Below, one piece after another: positions 46,400-57,944 of a stretch of DNA of 64,000 nt. The translations under genes and the position numbers were made by a program. Source of the stretch: Mytilus galloprovincialis (Eukaryota; Mollusca; Bivalvia; Mytilida; Mytilidae); assembly GCF_965363235.1 (NCBI RefSeq), contig NC_134847.1:63024439-63088438 (forward strand), in the 5' to 3' direction. The notes under the pieces were generated by a model. The model saw only the letters and a list, made by a program, of their open reading frames with translations, ran no database searches and was not told the origin of the DNA. Within the stretch, counting starts at the first letter, position 1, and each line of letters starts with the position of its first letter.

Positions 46400-47380
46400 G
46401 TCTGCTTGTATTGTCAATATAATGAATTTAATGCGCTACAAATGAGAGGTTTCGATAGCTATTTTGCTTTCAGTCTTACAGTCTAATAGTACTGCAACCA
46501 GAGTTCATTTTTTTAAACTTTAATGTTCCGGAAGAACACATACCTAAATTATATATCGATGGAAAGAAGAAAACGTGTTCAATAAGAAAAGTTTAGTCGT
46601 AAAAATCCAGAGTGGTATCATTCTTGGGAAATTGAGGTCAAAGGTCAGACCTAAAAATATCAATATGTCAACAACAAGGAAAAAAGGAGAAATTTCCTGA
46701 TGTTTATTCAATAGAATGCTACAAAAACGGTTCAATCATAAGCATATGCTATAAACGATGTTGAGACGAAAAAAATGACTAATTATATGAAGATCGGCCA
46801 TTACAAAATGGCGTTGATCTGGAACTTTCCGATTTTTTTCCATTGATGACATAGCAAAAGAAGAGGTCGCCTTGATCTTTTCACATCCTTAAACTTTCAT
46901 ATTTCTTTAATTTTTCACTACAGTAAATTACAGAATTATTTTCTAAACTATAAAACACCAGTTAATCAAACTATTTTTATATTTTTTTCTATCTTTGAAA
47001 AAAAACTAATATTAAATTCAATTTCCACTACTTAGATGCAATATATCAAACCACAGGCATATCGGATTCCAACTCATTCGGTATATAATAGCATGAAGCT
47101 GCTATTCACACTTTATTAAAGTGTCTGAACAGAGAGTTACTGAACTAATGTTAAATCAAAGAACAGCTCGTTCTTTTTCTAAACCATTTCAGCGGAAGAT
47201 ACAAAGACAATGATGATATATATCAACTTCACAAATGAAAATAACCCCTCGTCAAAAGCCAAGATACATTAGGTAATTCATGACCTTGATTTATTAGATA
47301 TATGGCGATTGTATCATCCTTTTAAAAAGATGCACTCATGGCAGGGTCCAAATAACAAAGTCGTTTGGATTACTTCCCTG
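46400..47380. other. No supported gene
   Basis: AT-rich DNA. The 63-codon frame at 46544-46735 (minus) has no recognisable domain. Nothing else was recognised. Confidence 0.45.
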
Positions 47381-47689
47381 ATAAAGAAGCATTTGTAACA
47401 TCATCAGATATAGGGATCAGTTATAGATCAGATAATTCTACGGTACTTATTAGGTTAAGGTTTTCGAGCCAGTGAAGTAGGAAGGGTACATGTAAATTTA
47501 ATACAGTCTTTTAAGGGAAACTTAATTTATTGAAAAAGTAAAAGGGACATCAAAACTATCATCGAAGAATATGAGTCTGATCCATCTATGGATATTGAGA
47601 CAGAGGATAAACAGTTCAATATAAGCTATCACCTTTTATGGGATATGATTAAAATGAGAGTTCGCGGATCTGCAATCTCATTTTCGTCA

Positions 47690-48640
47690 ATTCAGAAGAA
47701 GGAAAAAAATAAAAAATAAAAAATTACGATACAAGATAGCATTATTAAGTAAAAAAATAAAAAATTTTATTCTGGTAAATTTTTCCAAGTTGAAAAATAA
47801 ATTTAAAGTTGAAAACAATACTGATATTCTGGACAAGTCCATATGGCTGAACCCAAACATCAAATTAAAGACGATCTTGAAGTTCAAATATATATTGAAA
47901 ATTGTATATTTCTTATTAATGATCTGGTGTCCGATAATAATACATTATTCTCATATGAAGAATTTAAAAAAAGTATCATATCAATACTAATTTTGTAGAA
48001 TTTTATGGTATTTTAAATGCTATTCAAAAGCGATGTAAATATATGATAGAACTTCGTTCAAAGTTGATAATAGTAAAAGTAAATGAATAGATTAAGTTAA
48101 AAAAAGAAACAAAATCTTGTATTTTTTTCTTTAAATTATATTTGGAGGACAATAAAGTGTTATCTTTATCTTCCAGTAATGAATGGTAAATAGATTTCAA
48201 TATAAGAAGATTGGAGATTGGTATGCTATATATTCCATGCCCTTCATTTTAACCAGAAATTCGTTTTTACAAAATTTTAAATTTAAGATGTTTCATAGGA
48301 TTCTTTTTAATGATCTGTAAATTAAAAGAAAATGACCCGGTACATTTTGTTTAGAAATTAGAGAAAAATATTTTTCATATTTTTGAGTAATGTAATGTTA
48401 CACAAAACTTCTGGTTATCCATTACAGATTGGATTAGAAATTATGACATCTACAGCGCAAAAGAAGTAATTTTAGGTGTGTCTAAGGATTTTCTCAACAG
48501 TAAAACAGTCAAAAATATCTTGTTGTTAGTTAAAAACCATATATATACAAATGTAGATGTAAGAGCATATCCTCCACAAAATAAGGTGGGATAGATATTT
48601 AAAATATTGGGTTCATATAGAAAAATACTCAGTACTCACA
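47690..48640 (+). mobile_element. LINE ORF2 C-terminal fragment (L1/Tx1- or CR1-like)
   Basis: Plus-strand frames give VENNTDILDKSIWLNPNIK, then INDLVSDNNTLFSYEEFKK, then FVEFYGILNAIQKRCKYM, then FILTRNSFLQNFKFKMFHRI and DWIRNYDIYSAKEVILGVSK. The order is that of the region after the RT domain in L1/Tx1-type LINEs (IWLN, the SYEEF block, FKMFHRIL, closing W/VLLG). The frame changes several times, so the copy is old and dead. Recognisable remnants may start earlier, near 47380. Confidence 0.65.
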
Positions 48641-48649
48641 AAAATGGAT

Positions 48650-49550
48650 AAGAAGTGGTACTTGTCAGAAAGAAACAGCATTTGATTAACAAAATCAATT
48701 GTAATATTTATTTCTTATTATACCATTATGATTTGATCGATCTTAAAAGTGTTACTTATTTTTTTTATAATTTGTGTCTAATACTGTATTATGTAATTTC
48801 CATCATGAAAAATAAAAAACATATGAAAGCAAACTTCACAAATAATACATGATGGTCTTGAAGTATGAATTCTAGGTTCTGGCGTTTTTTATCATCTTTA
48901 TTTCGTGTTATTTCATTAGTTTTTATTTATTATTAATCTTGACTGCTTAGTACATTTTTCCTCTTGGTGTGGCTGGGTACATATACATCCCGTCATTGTG
49001 TTATTGTCCGATTATCATTTTTGTGTATTCTAGTCTTATTTGTATGCTTTTTTTTTACAACAAATTGCACTTTCTTCTGTTAACAATATACTTCACTAAT
49101 CCGACAATCCAGTGAAGAGTTCCTGTTTGTTAATACTATAAGTCCAGAGTTGTTTTATGGTAAGCATCATTATATCAAATTTATATTAGTTTTAATTTAA
49201 CTGATAGATTATAAAAAAAAAATATATCAAATTGAAATATACAAACACTTATTTGTTTAACAATTCACTATATATATATCATATAGTAATAATTGATTTT
49301 ATTGCATTGTTTCTGGATTTTTTTATATTTCCTCCGTAAACGTGTGAATTGTTTTTCTATCCTGGTTTTGAAACAAAGTTGTCATATTTGTGCTTATGTG
49401 CTTTGTCTATATGTCATTTTTTTTTCTTTGTTGACATGTTTGTTTGTTTTTATAATGATTTAATTAAAACACAATGTTGACTGCAGTATTCCTATTTTTG
49501 ATATTTTACATATCATGCCTCTTTGGGTTTTTTCACACATTGTTGTCAAT
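48650..49550. other. AT-rich stretch, no supported gene
   Basis: Only short open frames in T/A-rich sequence. An impure TA run lies near 49268-49280. Confidence 0.5.
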
Positions 49551-49559
49551 ATGATGGAA

Positions 49560-49790
49560 ATTTATGCGACTGTTATTCAAGTGAAAATTGTAGCTAACTA
49601 TAAAACCAGGTTTAGTCCCCCATTTTTAACTTAGAAAATGTCTGTACAAAGTCATGAATATGACAGTGTTATTCATTCGTTTGATGTGTTTGCACGTATG
49701 ATTTTGCCTTTTGATGAGGGACTTCCCGTTTTGGATTTTCCTTGGAGTTCGATATTTTTGTTATTTTTAGGTTTACTTTAAAGTGTTCAA
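49560..49790 (-). repeat. Interspersed repeat R1, reverse copy
   Basis: AACTATAAAACCAGGTTTAG, then CCATTTTTAACTTAGAAAATG, then GATGAGGGACTTCCCG, then TTTTCCTTGGAGTTCGATAT. Same family as 42205-42435 and 61565-61845. Confidence 0.8.
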
Positions 49791-49799
49791 AATAAATTC

Positions 49800-51220
49800 G
49801 ACTTATCCTCTTCAATGTTGGCAGCCATTTTTAATTTGGTGGTCATTATGAAGTTTTTAGAAGGAAAGAAAAAAAGGCAACATAACTTACATGTTATGCT
49901 TTTACATTTAAGTAGTCAATATTACCAATTTTTATGTTTTGGAAATAGTTTACATGGCTTTTCATCCAGCTCCTGATTACTCCCAAGACATTTTATTTTT
50001 TATTTATTTTTTATTTTTCCTACTTTATTGAAAACTTACACATGTGTTAGTAAGATACAAAAAGTACTGGTACCTTATCACAGCCTCGTTAATCATTATA
50101 GTGCCTAACAAGGGAGTTGTGAGGGAATTCGATGTTTGCTATACCACTGTTTATTTCAACGCACTTTATAACAATACTTCTGTACCAATCGAAATGAAAA
50201 TTTTTGCATTGTTTTGAGAAATGATTTATTTTGTAGTTAGGTATTGTTTTGGAAAGATTTTATGTTTTAAAAGGACAAATTTTCTGTATAAAGTCAATAA
50301 TTATGTGTACTTTTGAAGCCCAAACTTGTATGGCCTTAAATACATACATGAAAGATCCAAAAACTGTACCAATACAGAACGACATGTTTATGAAATTAAA
50401 GCAAAACTTTTGGTTGACAAATTTTTATCCGTTATTGCAGAAAAAATAATTTTGAATATCTTTCATTTTCTCCCTACCTAGTTTACCCCTATTACTTTTT
50501 ATAATGTGGACCGGTCATTGTTATTGAATATTACGAAATTTGATTGGGTTAAGTTATTATTAGTTTACCTTCAAACTGTTTATGCTATAATTGATTAACT
50601 CAGAACGTGCATGAATGTGACAGTAACTAAAATGACCTTTAAACTGGACACTGGATGAGTCCATGTTATGTTTTATCAATGAAAGTATAGGTATGAAAGG
50701 TAAGAATTGCCAATTCTATTTTCACAAAATTTTCCAAATACACAGTAAATATATTATTTTCTAATAGTCAATTGCGGATAAAATCAGAAAAAGTTTACAA
50801 ATAAGAAGTTTTATTCTAATCAACAAGTCATTTTCGGAGAGAAATGCCGAAATACACTTTACACACGGCTACGCCAGGTAAAATTATTATTTATCTTACA
50901 AAAAAAACAACATTTTTCAGTCTCATAGGAACATGCTAATTACAATTAATCCCAAACTAAGGAAGTCATTAAATAAAGTCAAAATATGTCCGATCTACCT
51001 ATTTTTGGAACAAAAAAGTCAATACGATCGTTTTAAGGTCAATTTCGTCTACCTCACAAAATCTTGTTAGGCACTATAGATTGTATATTTAGATAGGAAC
51101 TAGTTATCAATTGTTAGTATTCTAAATCATAAAATATACACTATATTAGTATGTATCCATTATTTCAATTTTGTTAAATGAAAAGAGAATTATATTTCAA
51201 AGGAAAAGAAAAGAGAGAAG
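49800..51220. other. No supported gene
   Basis: AT-rich. A pair of CCTAACAAG (50105) and CTTGTTAGGCACTATAGA (51065) blocks is partly inverted: TTATAGTGCCTAACAAGGGA against TCTTGTTAGGCACTATAGAT. An old inverted-repeat element of about 970 bp spanning 50096-51082 is therefore possible. Confidence 0.4.
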
Positions 51221-51227
51221 AGAAAAT

Positions 51228-51318
51228 AATAAATAAATAAAAAAACAAACAAAAACAAAAAACAAAAACAAAAACAAAAAACAAAAACAAACAAAACAAA
51301 AACAAAAACAAACAAAAC
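51228..51318. repeat. (AAAAAC)n / (AAAC)n microsatellite
   Basis: About 90 bp of AAACAAAAAC-type units, ending at a T-rich transition. The Phe/Cys-rich minus-strand frame through it is an artefact of the repeat. It lies just 3' of the LINE tail on the minus strand, where a LINE would carry its A-rich or microsatellite tail. Confidence 0.9.
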
Positions 51319-51443
51319 TAGAAAAAAAATCACTGAAATTTAGATTTTTTGCAGCAGTATTTTGGTAATAACTAGCGTGTGTCTGCAGAAACAACATTAC
51401 ATAAATTTGGCAAAGTTGTTTTTTCCATTGTGAAAAAAGTTCA

Positions 51444-52060
51444 TACAAACACAAAACAGATATTTAAAAAAGTACATGTGGTTTTAGGCACAAAAAAAGC
51501 AAAACAAATTAACACCATATAACAATATTTTATATAAAACACATATGGTGTGGAGAAGGCTAAAACAATACACACAGTAACATTACATAGGGTAATGATA
51601 AGTTGTTTAAGTGTAAATTTTTCTAGTAATGGAAGACAGGGGTCCCAGTAGATGTTGGCATGTGAAGAAACTTTGTTTTTGAACATATATTCTTTTGTAG
51701 TATAAGTTTTCTTTGGATAATATATCAGTCCTGCCAAATTTACTTGATTTTCATACAGTTTTGTTCTATCTATAAAGAATTTTGATGATAGTATTATTAA
51801 TTTTTTTCTAATATTATTTTCTATTTTTCCTAAATTTCCAAGTAAAATAATATCCTTGTAAAACGGAATATTCATTTGTGTTTGGTTATAAATCCAGTAA
51901 CCGAGTCTTATCCAGGGATCTGCTGTTTTATGTCATGTCCAAAATATGTGTTCAATATCTTCGATATCTTTAAAAATACAAAAATGATACGATGACCGTA
52001 TAATTCAAAGACACAGTACTCCATGTCGGCATCAAACAAAGTTAATGTTGTACAGTACAA
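51444..52060 (-). mobile_element. LINE ORF2 tail fragment (L1/Tx1- or CR1-like)
   Basis: On the minus strand: KDIEDIEHIFWT, then KTADPWIRLGYWIYNQTQMN, then IPFYKDIILLGN, IENNIRKKLIILSSKFFI, DRTKLYENQVNLAGLIYY and WDPCLPLL. This is the typical end of a LINE ORF2 after the HIFWxC block. Parts lie in two frames, so the copy is broken. It belongs to the same broad class as 47690-48640 but does not overlap it in content enough to show that they are the same family. Confidence 0.7.
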
Positions 52061-52099
52061 CAAAAAAGAGTCTGTATCAGCATACACACCTATCATAAC

Positions 52100-53420
52100 T
52101 GTGGATGGGAGAGTGTTATATCCAATGATTATTCGATGTAACAGTACTCACAGATATCTATTGCATGCCACCCGAATAGGCTTCTTGTAAACATCTAGAT
52201 CTGTGACTGCGACTCATTCAGCAGTAAACATCGACGAGGTTAACGTTATGCCCAGCTGATCAATAACTGCTTGATTATAACCGTTTTGAAGACCACCACT
52301 TCAATCCAAAATAGTCAACAACCATAATCATTATACGCAAAAGCAAAATGGCCGCCTTTTTCCGACTACATGATAAGGCAACATTCCAATGCTTTCCAAA
52401 TGTATTAGGGCACCGAGCACCCCCAATCGTATCAAATATAAAGCTGTGGATATTCATGTTTTTACCATAATGTAAATAATTGTTATACATTTTTTTTAAA
52501 CACAAAAAAAAGGTCAAAAGAATATATTGTTTTAAATATGTGGTTTGAATAAAATAAATCAACAAAAAAATAAAAAATGTACTACATACCTAATAAAAAG
52601 CAATCGTCAGATTCGTTTTTTTCTATTATTATCTCATATTTACTGCAGAATACCTTGGTGAAATACCATTATGTGCCCTTCCCATAGAAGAATCATCTGT
52701 AGACCTAAAATAACAACAGCCAGGGACCAAATTTGTATGCGGTTTTTATGTGTGAATATTCGGCATATGAAATAGCTGTGTTTACACCACATGTTTCACT
52801 CGGAGTAGAAACTAGCCTGTGCCCCTTGGAAGACTTTTTAGGCATGACTTTACCCAGATAAATAAAATTTAAATGTGGTATTTTTTTCGTAAAATTTCTA
52901 GTCGTCTGGAATTGTTTGCTTCAAACATAAAGTGCGTCAGAAACTACATTGGAAAAGATATTTGTAAAGCTCCGTCACAGTATAATTATAGTTAACTGTA
53001 TAGATTGATACAGACAATAAAGTGATAATAAACATCTTCAAATAATAGTTTGCATAATCATCACTCAAAAACAAATACGAATCTCTAAATTCAAAACATA
53101 TATTACATTTCTGAAACATACAATGCATATAACCACTTTATATCCAGCCACGCCATAAAATATCAAAAGGTGGACATATTTTGCTCTACTCAGATTACAT
53201 TTTCAAGTGTATTGAGACATTCCTATTTTTCTATTATATTATTTGTACCATGTCATTTCATGTATTTTCATGCTTTGCAATCATACCCTTAACTCGCGAA
53301 ATACTCATGAGTGACTTATTTTGAAGTATACAGTCATTATCAATATAAAATGAAATATGCATTTTATTTATATTGCAATCATCCATTCAGTTTACCTGTC
53401 TTGTTGTGTTTCTATGCAAG
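52100..53420. other. No supported gene
   Basis: AT-rich DNA. The open frame at 52275-52565 (minus) has no recognisable content. Nothing else was recognised. Confidence 0.45.
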
Positions 53421-53435
53421 TCTTCTTTCCTATGT

Positions 53436-53810
53436 AAGTCTTCTTCTCAACTTTGTAGGTGTATTTATTCCAACACAAAACTGACAAGAAAATATTACCA
53501 TATTTGATCATTTCAAATGCACGATAATCTTTATAACGAACCTTTTTCTTCTTCCTACAACACCGTACATTCTCTGACAGGTGTTCCGATTGTTCATATA
53601 AGAGCATAAGTTAGCTTTTAATTTCCTATTTTCACTTCCAGTTGTTATTAATAGTGTGGATTTTAAGAACCAAAGACTAACCACATAAGATAATGAATGA
53701 TTTAATCCGTGTGCAAGCGAAAAATTTCAGAAATTTGCTTCCAGACAAACACATCTTTGTTTATGATTTCAAGGTTATATAATCCAATACTTCCACAACT
53801 GTCGAATGCA
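53436..53810 (-). pseudogene. Relic of the small secreted protein family (most upstream copy)
   Basis: Compared on the plus strand with copies 1-3: AACTTTGTAGGTGTATTTAT with CCAACACAAAACTGAC (YIYKV and strand before), TTCTTCCTACAAC (PGRR region), TTCTCTGACAGGTGTTCC (TCQR), TTTTAATTTCCTATTTTC with CCAGTTGTTATTAATAG (LTTRS), TTTGCTTCCAGAC and GGTTATATAATCCAATACTTC (N-terminal strand). About 375 bp are recognisable against 480-489 in the intact genes. The reading frame is lost, although a 71-codon fragment (CRKKKKVRY...NKYTYKVEK) survives. Same orientation as all the other members. Confidence 0.75.
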
Positions 53811-53829
53811 TTGCATCGTATCTCAGATG

Positions 53830-55550
53830 TATATACATGTACTCCGTATTAGACCACACTACAAAAAAAGAAAATATTTGAATATCATAATGAAAAAAAA
53901 GTAGCAGTTTAACATTATTCAAACTAAATAAAAAGAATTAAAACAATGACCAATAAAAATCAGTACAAACGACCACAGATTGAAAAAAAAATCAACAGAA
54001 GGAACCATTTAAAATCCTATAAAGAACTTGTTAAATTTGCAGTTAACGTTGATTGCATTTTGGAGTTCTTATGAATTTTTTTAATTTGGTCATTTGTAAT
54101 GGTATATTCCTTGAATGCCTACATCCTTTGATATACGGACAAAATATAGGTACATATATACTCGCATTGAAGGAATAGCGGCTGCTTAAAATTAAATGTA
54201 GTGAAAACACATAGTAATTATAATGTTTGCAGGTAAGCTCTGTCTTTTGAATAAAACAAAAACTTTTTTCTATTTGGAATGAATATATCTGTATGTTTAT
54301 GTTTGTTTGATTTGATTTTTTATGGATGGATGAAAAATAAATCTTTAGTTAAAAGCTCAGTGAAGGCATGTTAACGACAACCAGAATATGTGTGTGTTCA
54401 AGTACCTGTTAAAGATACAAAAAATGGTTGCAGTCCTTTTATTTTTAAGATACTAGGATATCATTTGCGGCATAATTTATTTTTATAAGCTTTTAGTTGC
54501 ACAAGAAAACGAACTTATTATTATACAAAATTACTTGTTTGCATGTTTATCAAATGATTTATGCTAACCTGACATATATCTTAATATTCAACCAATACTT
54601 TGGAAGAAGAGTATTGTTGCATTCGAAGCATTTTTTTCTGGATTTACTTGCTTTATGAATGATCATTGCTGAATAATTAGAAGCCAAGGATGTATAAAGC
54701 CGAAACAATTGAAGAAATTTCACACAAAAAGAGACATACAAATAAAGGCAAATCCAGTTACGAAGGTAGACCTAGGTTAAGGGAAATAACTCTTAAAATC
54801 ATCAGTACGTTTGTGTCAACCATTTTCAAAAATATATTCTAAGCATCTAGTTACATAGATTATTTTTAATCTGTTTCAGGTAAATGCTTAAAATACATTG
54901 ATGAACTTGACTTTTACAAACGCTTAACTGATTTAAAGAGTTATCTCCCTGAACTAAGGTTACCCCCTTAAGATCAAAATTATAAAGTGTGAAATTAAAA
55001 TTACACTTTTTCCGCGAAATAGTGAATAGGTTTATTAAATTTTTGACAAATGATACTATTTAAAAAGCCGAAGCGTGCAAACGTATAGACGCAAGTTAGT
55101 TGAGATACAACAGAACAATTGTTCGACACTAACCAATTTCTTTCAGAATTGTTGTGTTAACATGCAAAATGATATATTTATCTAATTAGATATATAAAAA
55201 AAATTACAAAAATATTTAAATTTATAACATAAAAAGATCCAATTCACAGTTTTTTCGAAACAAATAGGTTCGTTTGGGATTTATAAAAACATACATACAT
55301 GTATAGGGAAATTATTTCATATAAATGTTTTAATTTTATTTATTCGATTTTAAGTTTTCATACAAATTAATCTGTCGCATACTAGTGCAGAGAAATTTTA
55401 TTATAGGTTTTATTTTTAAAGAAAAACATTTAAGATGCGTATTTTTGTGTACATTCGAGAAATAAAGATTCCTATGAAGACTCCTTAATAATATTTCCTT
55501 GTTTGCTACTTTCCCTAATTGTCGGGCTTATTTAATTTTGATGAACATAA
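53830..55550. other. No supported gene
   Basis: AT-rich. No recognisable protein, repeat boundary or RNA gene. Confidence 0.5.
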
Positions 55551-55559
55551 AACACTTCC

Positions 55560-56120
55560 AAAGAAATAACTTTATAGAATTAAAATAAACATATCGGAAT
55601 ATATTCACTGCGATTTAAGGAGATAACAGTTTAGCATATTTGAAACATAACTTGAAAGCATTGGCTGAATTTAAAGTTAAATTTGAAGGGGAAAAATGAA
55701 GTCCATTTAAGTGAGTACTAAACGGAAATTTAAAACAATAAGGCATAGTTTCTCATTTCTTAGAATTGCAATATTGATATCGTTTAGGTTTTCACAAATA
55801 GAAAATTGCAGAAAAATAGATTTACAATACAAAGCTATTGAGAAAAGTTCAAATACATACTTTTACCTTATAAGAAATAAAGTCCGTTCTCCTAAACATG
55901 AGCAAAAAAGTAGAAACATTTAATGTAATATATATTCCTAGAAACGGATAATAGCAATGAAAATAAATGAATTGGGTGGTAGTTTAACTGGTAAATCGAT
56001 TGTTGGGATTGTGTCATATGAACTTACCGAAAGGTCAAAACTGCACAAATAATCTTTGTTATTTCAACATAAGCTAGTCAATTATCAATAGAACTATATC
56101 AGAAGTATATAACTCAAGTT
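55560..56120 (+). repeat. Interspersed repeat R3, copy 1
   Basis: TTCACTGCGATTTAAGGAGA with TAACAGTTTAGCATATTTG, later CCTAGAAACGGATAATAGCA, then TCGATTGTTGGGATTGTGTC and CCGAAAGGTCAAAACTGCAC. The same blocks in the same order lie at 60320-60680. A loose copy of the GATAATTCCTAGAAA block also lies at 56578. Confidence 0.6.
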
Positions 56121-56769
56121 TTATAGGAATATCTATAATCAATTAGTATGCCTGATTTTTTGTTTAGATGCCTGCGTCTAGAGCGATAGAAAATACAGTA
56201 CATACCGTTTGGAACTAACAGAAATCATTTTATAAAAATTCAAATGCCAGAGATCACATTCTAACATATGAGTAAGGTACCTGATTAGAAATGATTTGCA
56301 TACATGTTGTATCCAAACTAATGGTATCGAAACTCCAATCATCAGGAAAAGCGTCAATATCACAAAAATAGTTTGACTTTCTTCAAAATTTCAAATCTTA
56401 TATGCTTGGGATTATGTCACATAGGATATTGAAGAAAATATAAGGGTGTACAATAAAAGGTAATTAGCAAAAAGTATTTGCATACACTAACTAACCTTAT
56501 AATAACCTTAAGTATCCCTTAATTAAAAGAATAAAAATAAAATGACAAAAAGTTAAAACATCAAACCAGTAACGCCATGATAATTCCTAGAAATTGTAAA
56601 TGACAATTAATATAGATCAGTGAACTTATTATTTTGAAAATTCGCATGAGCACACCTTAAATTCCCAACAGAAAATTATGTTTTCAAGCCAACCTAGATT
56701 GAAATAACAAATATGTTAATGTGTGTTTCCCTCGGTTTTAGTTTGTAACCCGAATTTGTTTTCTCTTAA

Positions 56770-57075
56770 TCGATTTATGGATTTTGAAAAGAGGTATACT
56801 ACTGTTGTCTTTATTCAATCAAGTTCGAGAGAGATATTATACCATAAAAATCACTGTATATTAAATGAATGGCACTTAGGATTTTTTTATCCCATGCATA
56901 GATTACCTAAGCCGTATTTGGCTCGACTTTTGGAATTTTGGGTCCTCAATACTCTTCAACTTTGAACTTGTTTGGCCTTATAAGTATTTTGATCTGAAAG
57001 TCACTGATTATTCTTTTGTAGACGAAACGCGTGTCTGGTGTAATAAATTATAATCCTAGTACCTTTGACAACTAT
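56770..57075 (+). repeat. Dispersed bivalve repeat, copy B
   Basis: CATAGATTACCTAAGCCGTA, then GGGTCCTCAATACTCTTCAA, then GTCACTGATTATTCTTTTG, then GACGAAACGCGTGTCTGG, then AATCCTAGTACCTTTGACAA. Longer than copy A at its left end. Confidence 0.8.
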
Positions 57076-57184
57076 TTACACCACTGGGTCGATACCACTG
57101 CTGGTGAACGGTTCGTTCCAGAGGGTATCAAAAGCCCAGTAGTCAGCATTTCGGTGTTGACATGAATATCAAGTATATGGTCAT

Positions 57185-57435
57185 TTTTGTAAATTTTCTG
57201 TTTACAAAACATTGAATGTTTCGTAAAAAATAAGGATTTTCTTATCCCTTGCATAGATTACCTTAGCCGTATTTGGCACAACGTTTTGGAATTTTGGGTC
57301 CTCAATGCTCTTCTACTTTGTGCTTGTTTGGCTTTATAACAATTTTGATCTGAGCGTCACGGATGAGTCTTATGTAGATGAAACGCGCGTTTGATGTAAT
57401 ATATTATAATCCTGGTACATTTGATAACTAACTAT
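57185..57435 (+). repeat. Dispersed bivalve repeat, copy C
   Basis: CATAGATTACCTTAGCCGTA, then GGGTCCTCAATGCTCTTCTA, then AGCGTCACGGATGAGTCTTA, then GATGAAACGCGCGTTTGATG, then AATCCTGGTACATTTGATAA. Head-to-tail with copy B, about 110 bp apart. Confidence 0.8.
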
Positions 57436-57847
57436 CCCCATTTTTAATATAAATATTTACATGCGCATTCGAAAGTGGCAAAATAGTTCTTTTACTGATG
57501 TGGGCGTATCATATTATATGCTCTTGATAAGTTATAAATTATCTTTTTAAAACTAATGTGTCAACGCCTTCAGACAAAGATTTAAGTTCAGTTTTAGTCA
57601 AATGGCTCCTCGTGTTTTATGATATTTTAAACAGGTTTTTTGTGTATTTTGGCTTTGCAAATTTGAGGTTTTATCGTTCCTTATAAAGAAAAGCAATTTG
57701 GACGCATTAAAGTGTTAATTTCATTTATAGTACTGGAAAGCAATTTGATTTCAACCCGTATTTATATATGGTACATAACAACGAATAGTGATGTACTAGT
57801 ATCATCGACGAATAGTTTTATATTATAATTCATACTTTTTATATATT

Positions 57848-57868
57848 TTATATATATATATATATATA
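57848..57868. repeat. (TA)n microsatellite
   Basis: A TATATA run of about 20 bp in an AT-rich stretch just left of the iterated-end element. Confidence 0.85.
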
Positions 57869-57944
57869 ACAAAAAACGACCTAACAGAGGTTTATTGGGA
57901 TTTCTAACACCAATTTATTATTGGTTATTATTCATAATGCATAT

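Noticed and set aside
51197-51454. A Phe/Cys-rich frame (FCFCFVCFCFLF) that could look like a membrane protein
   Set aside because: It is translation of the AAAAAC microsatellite.
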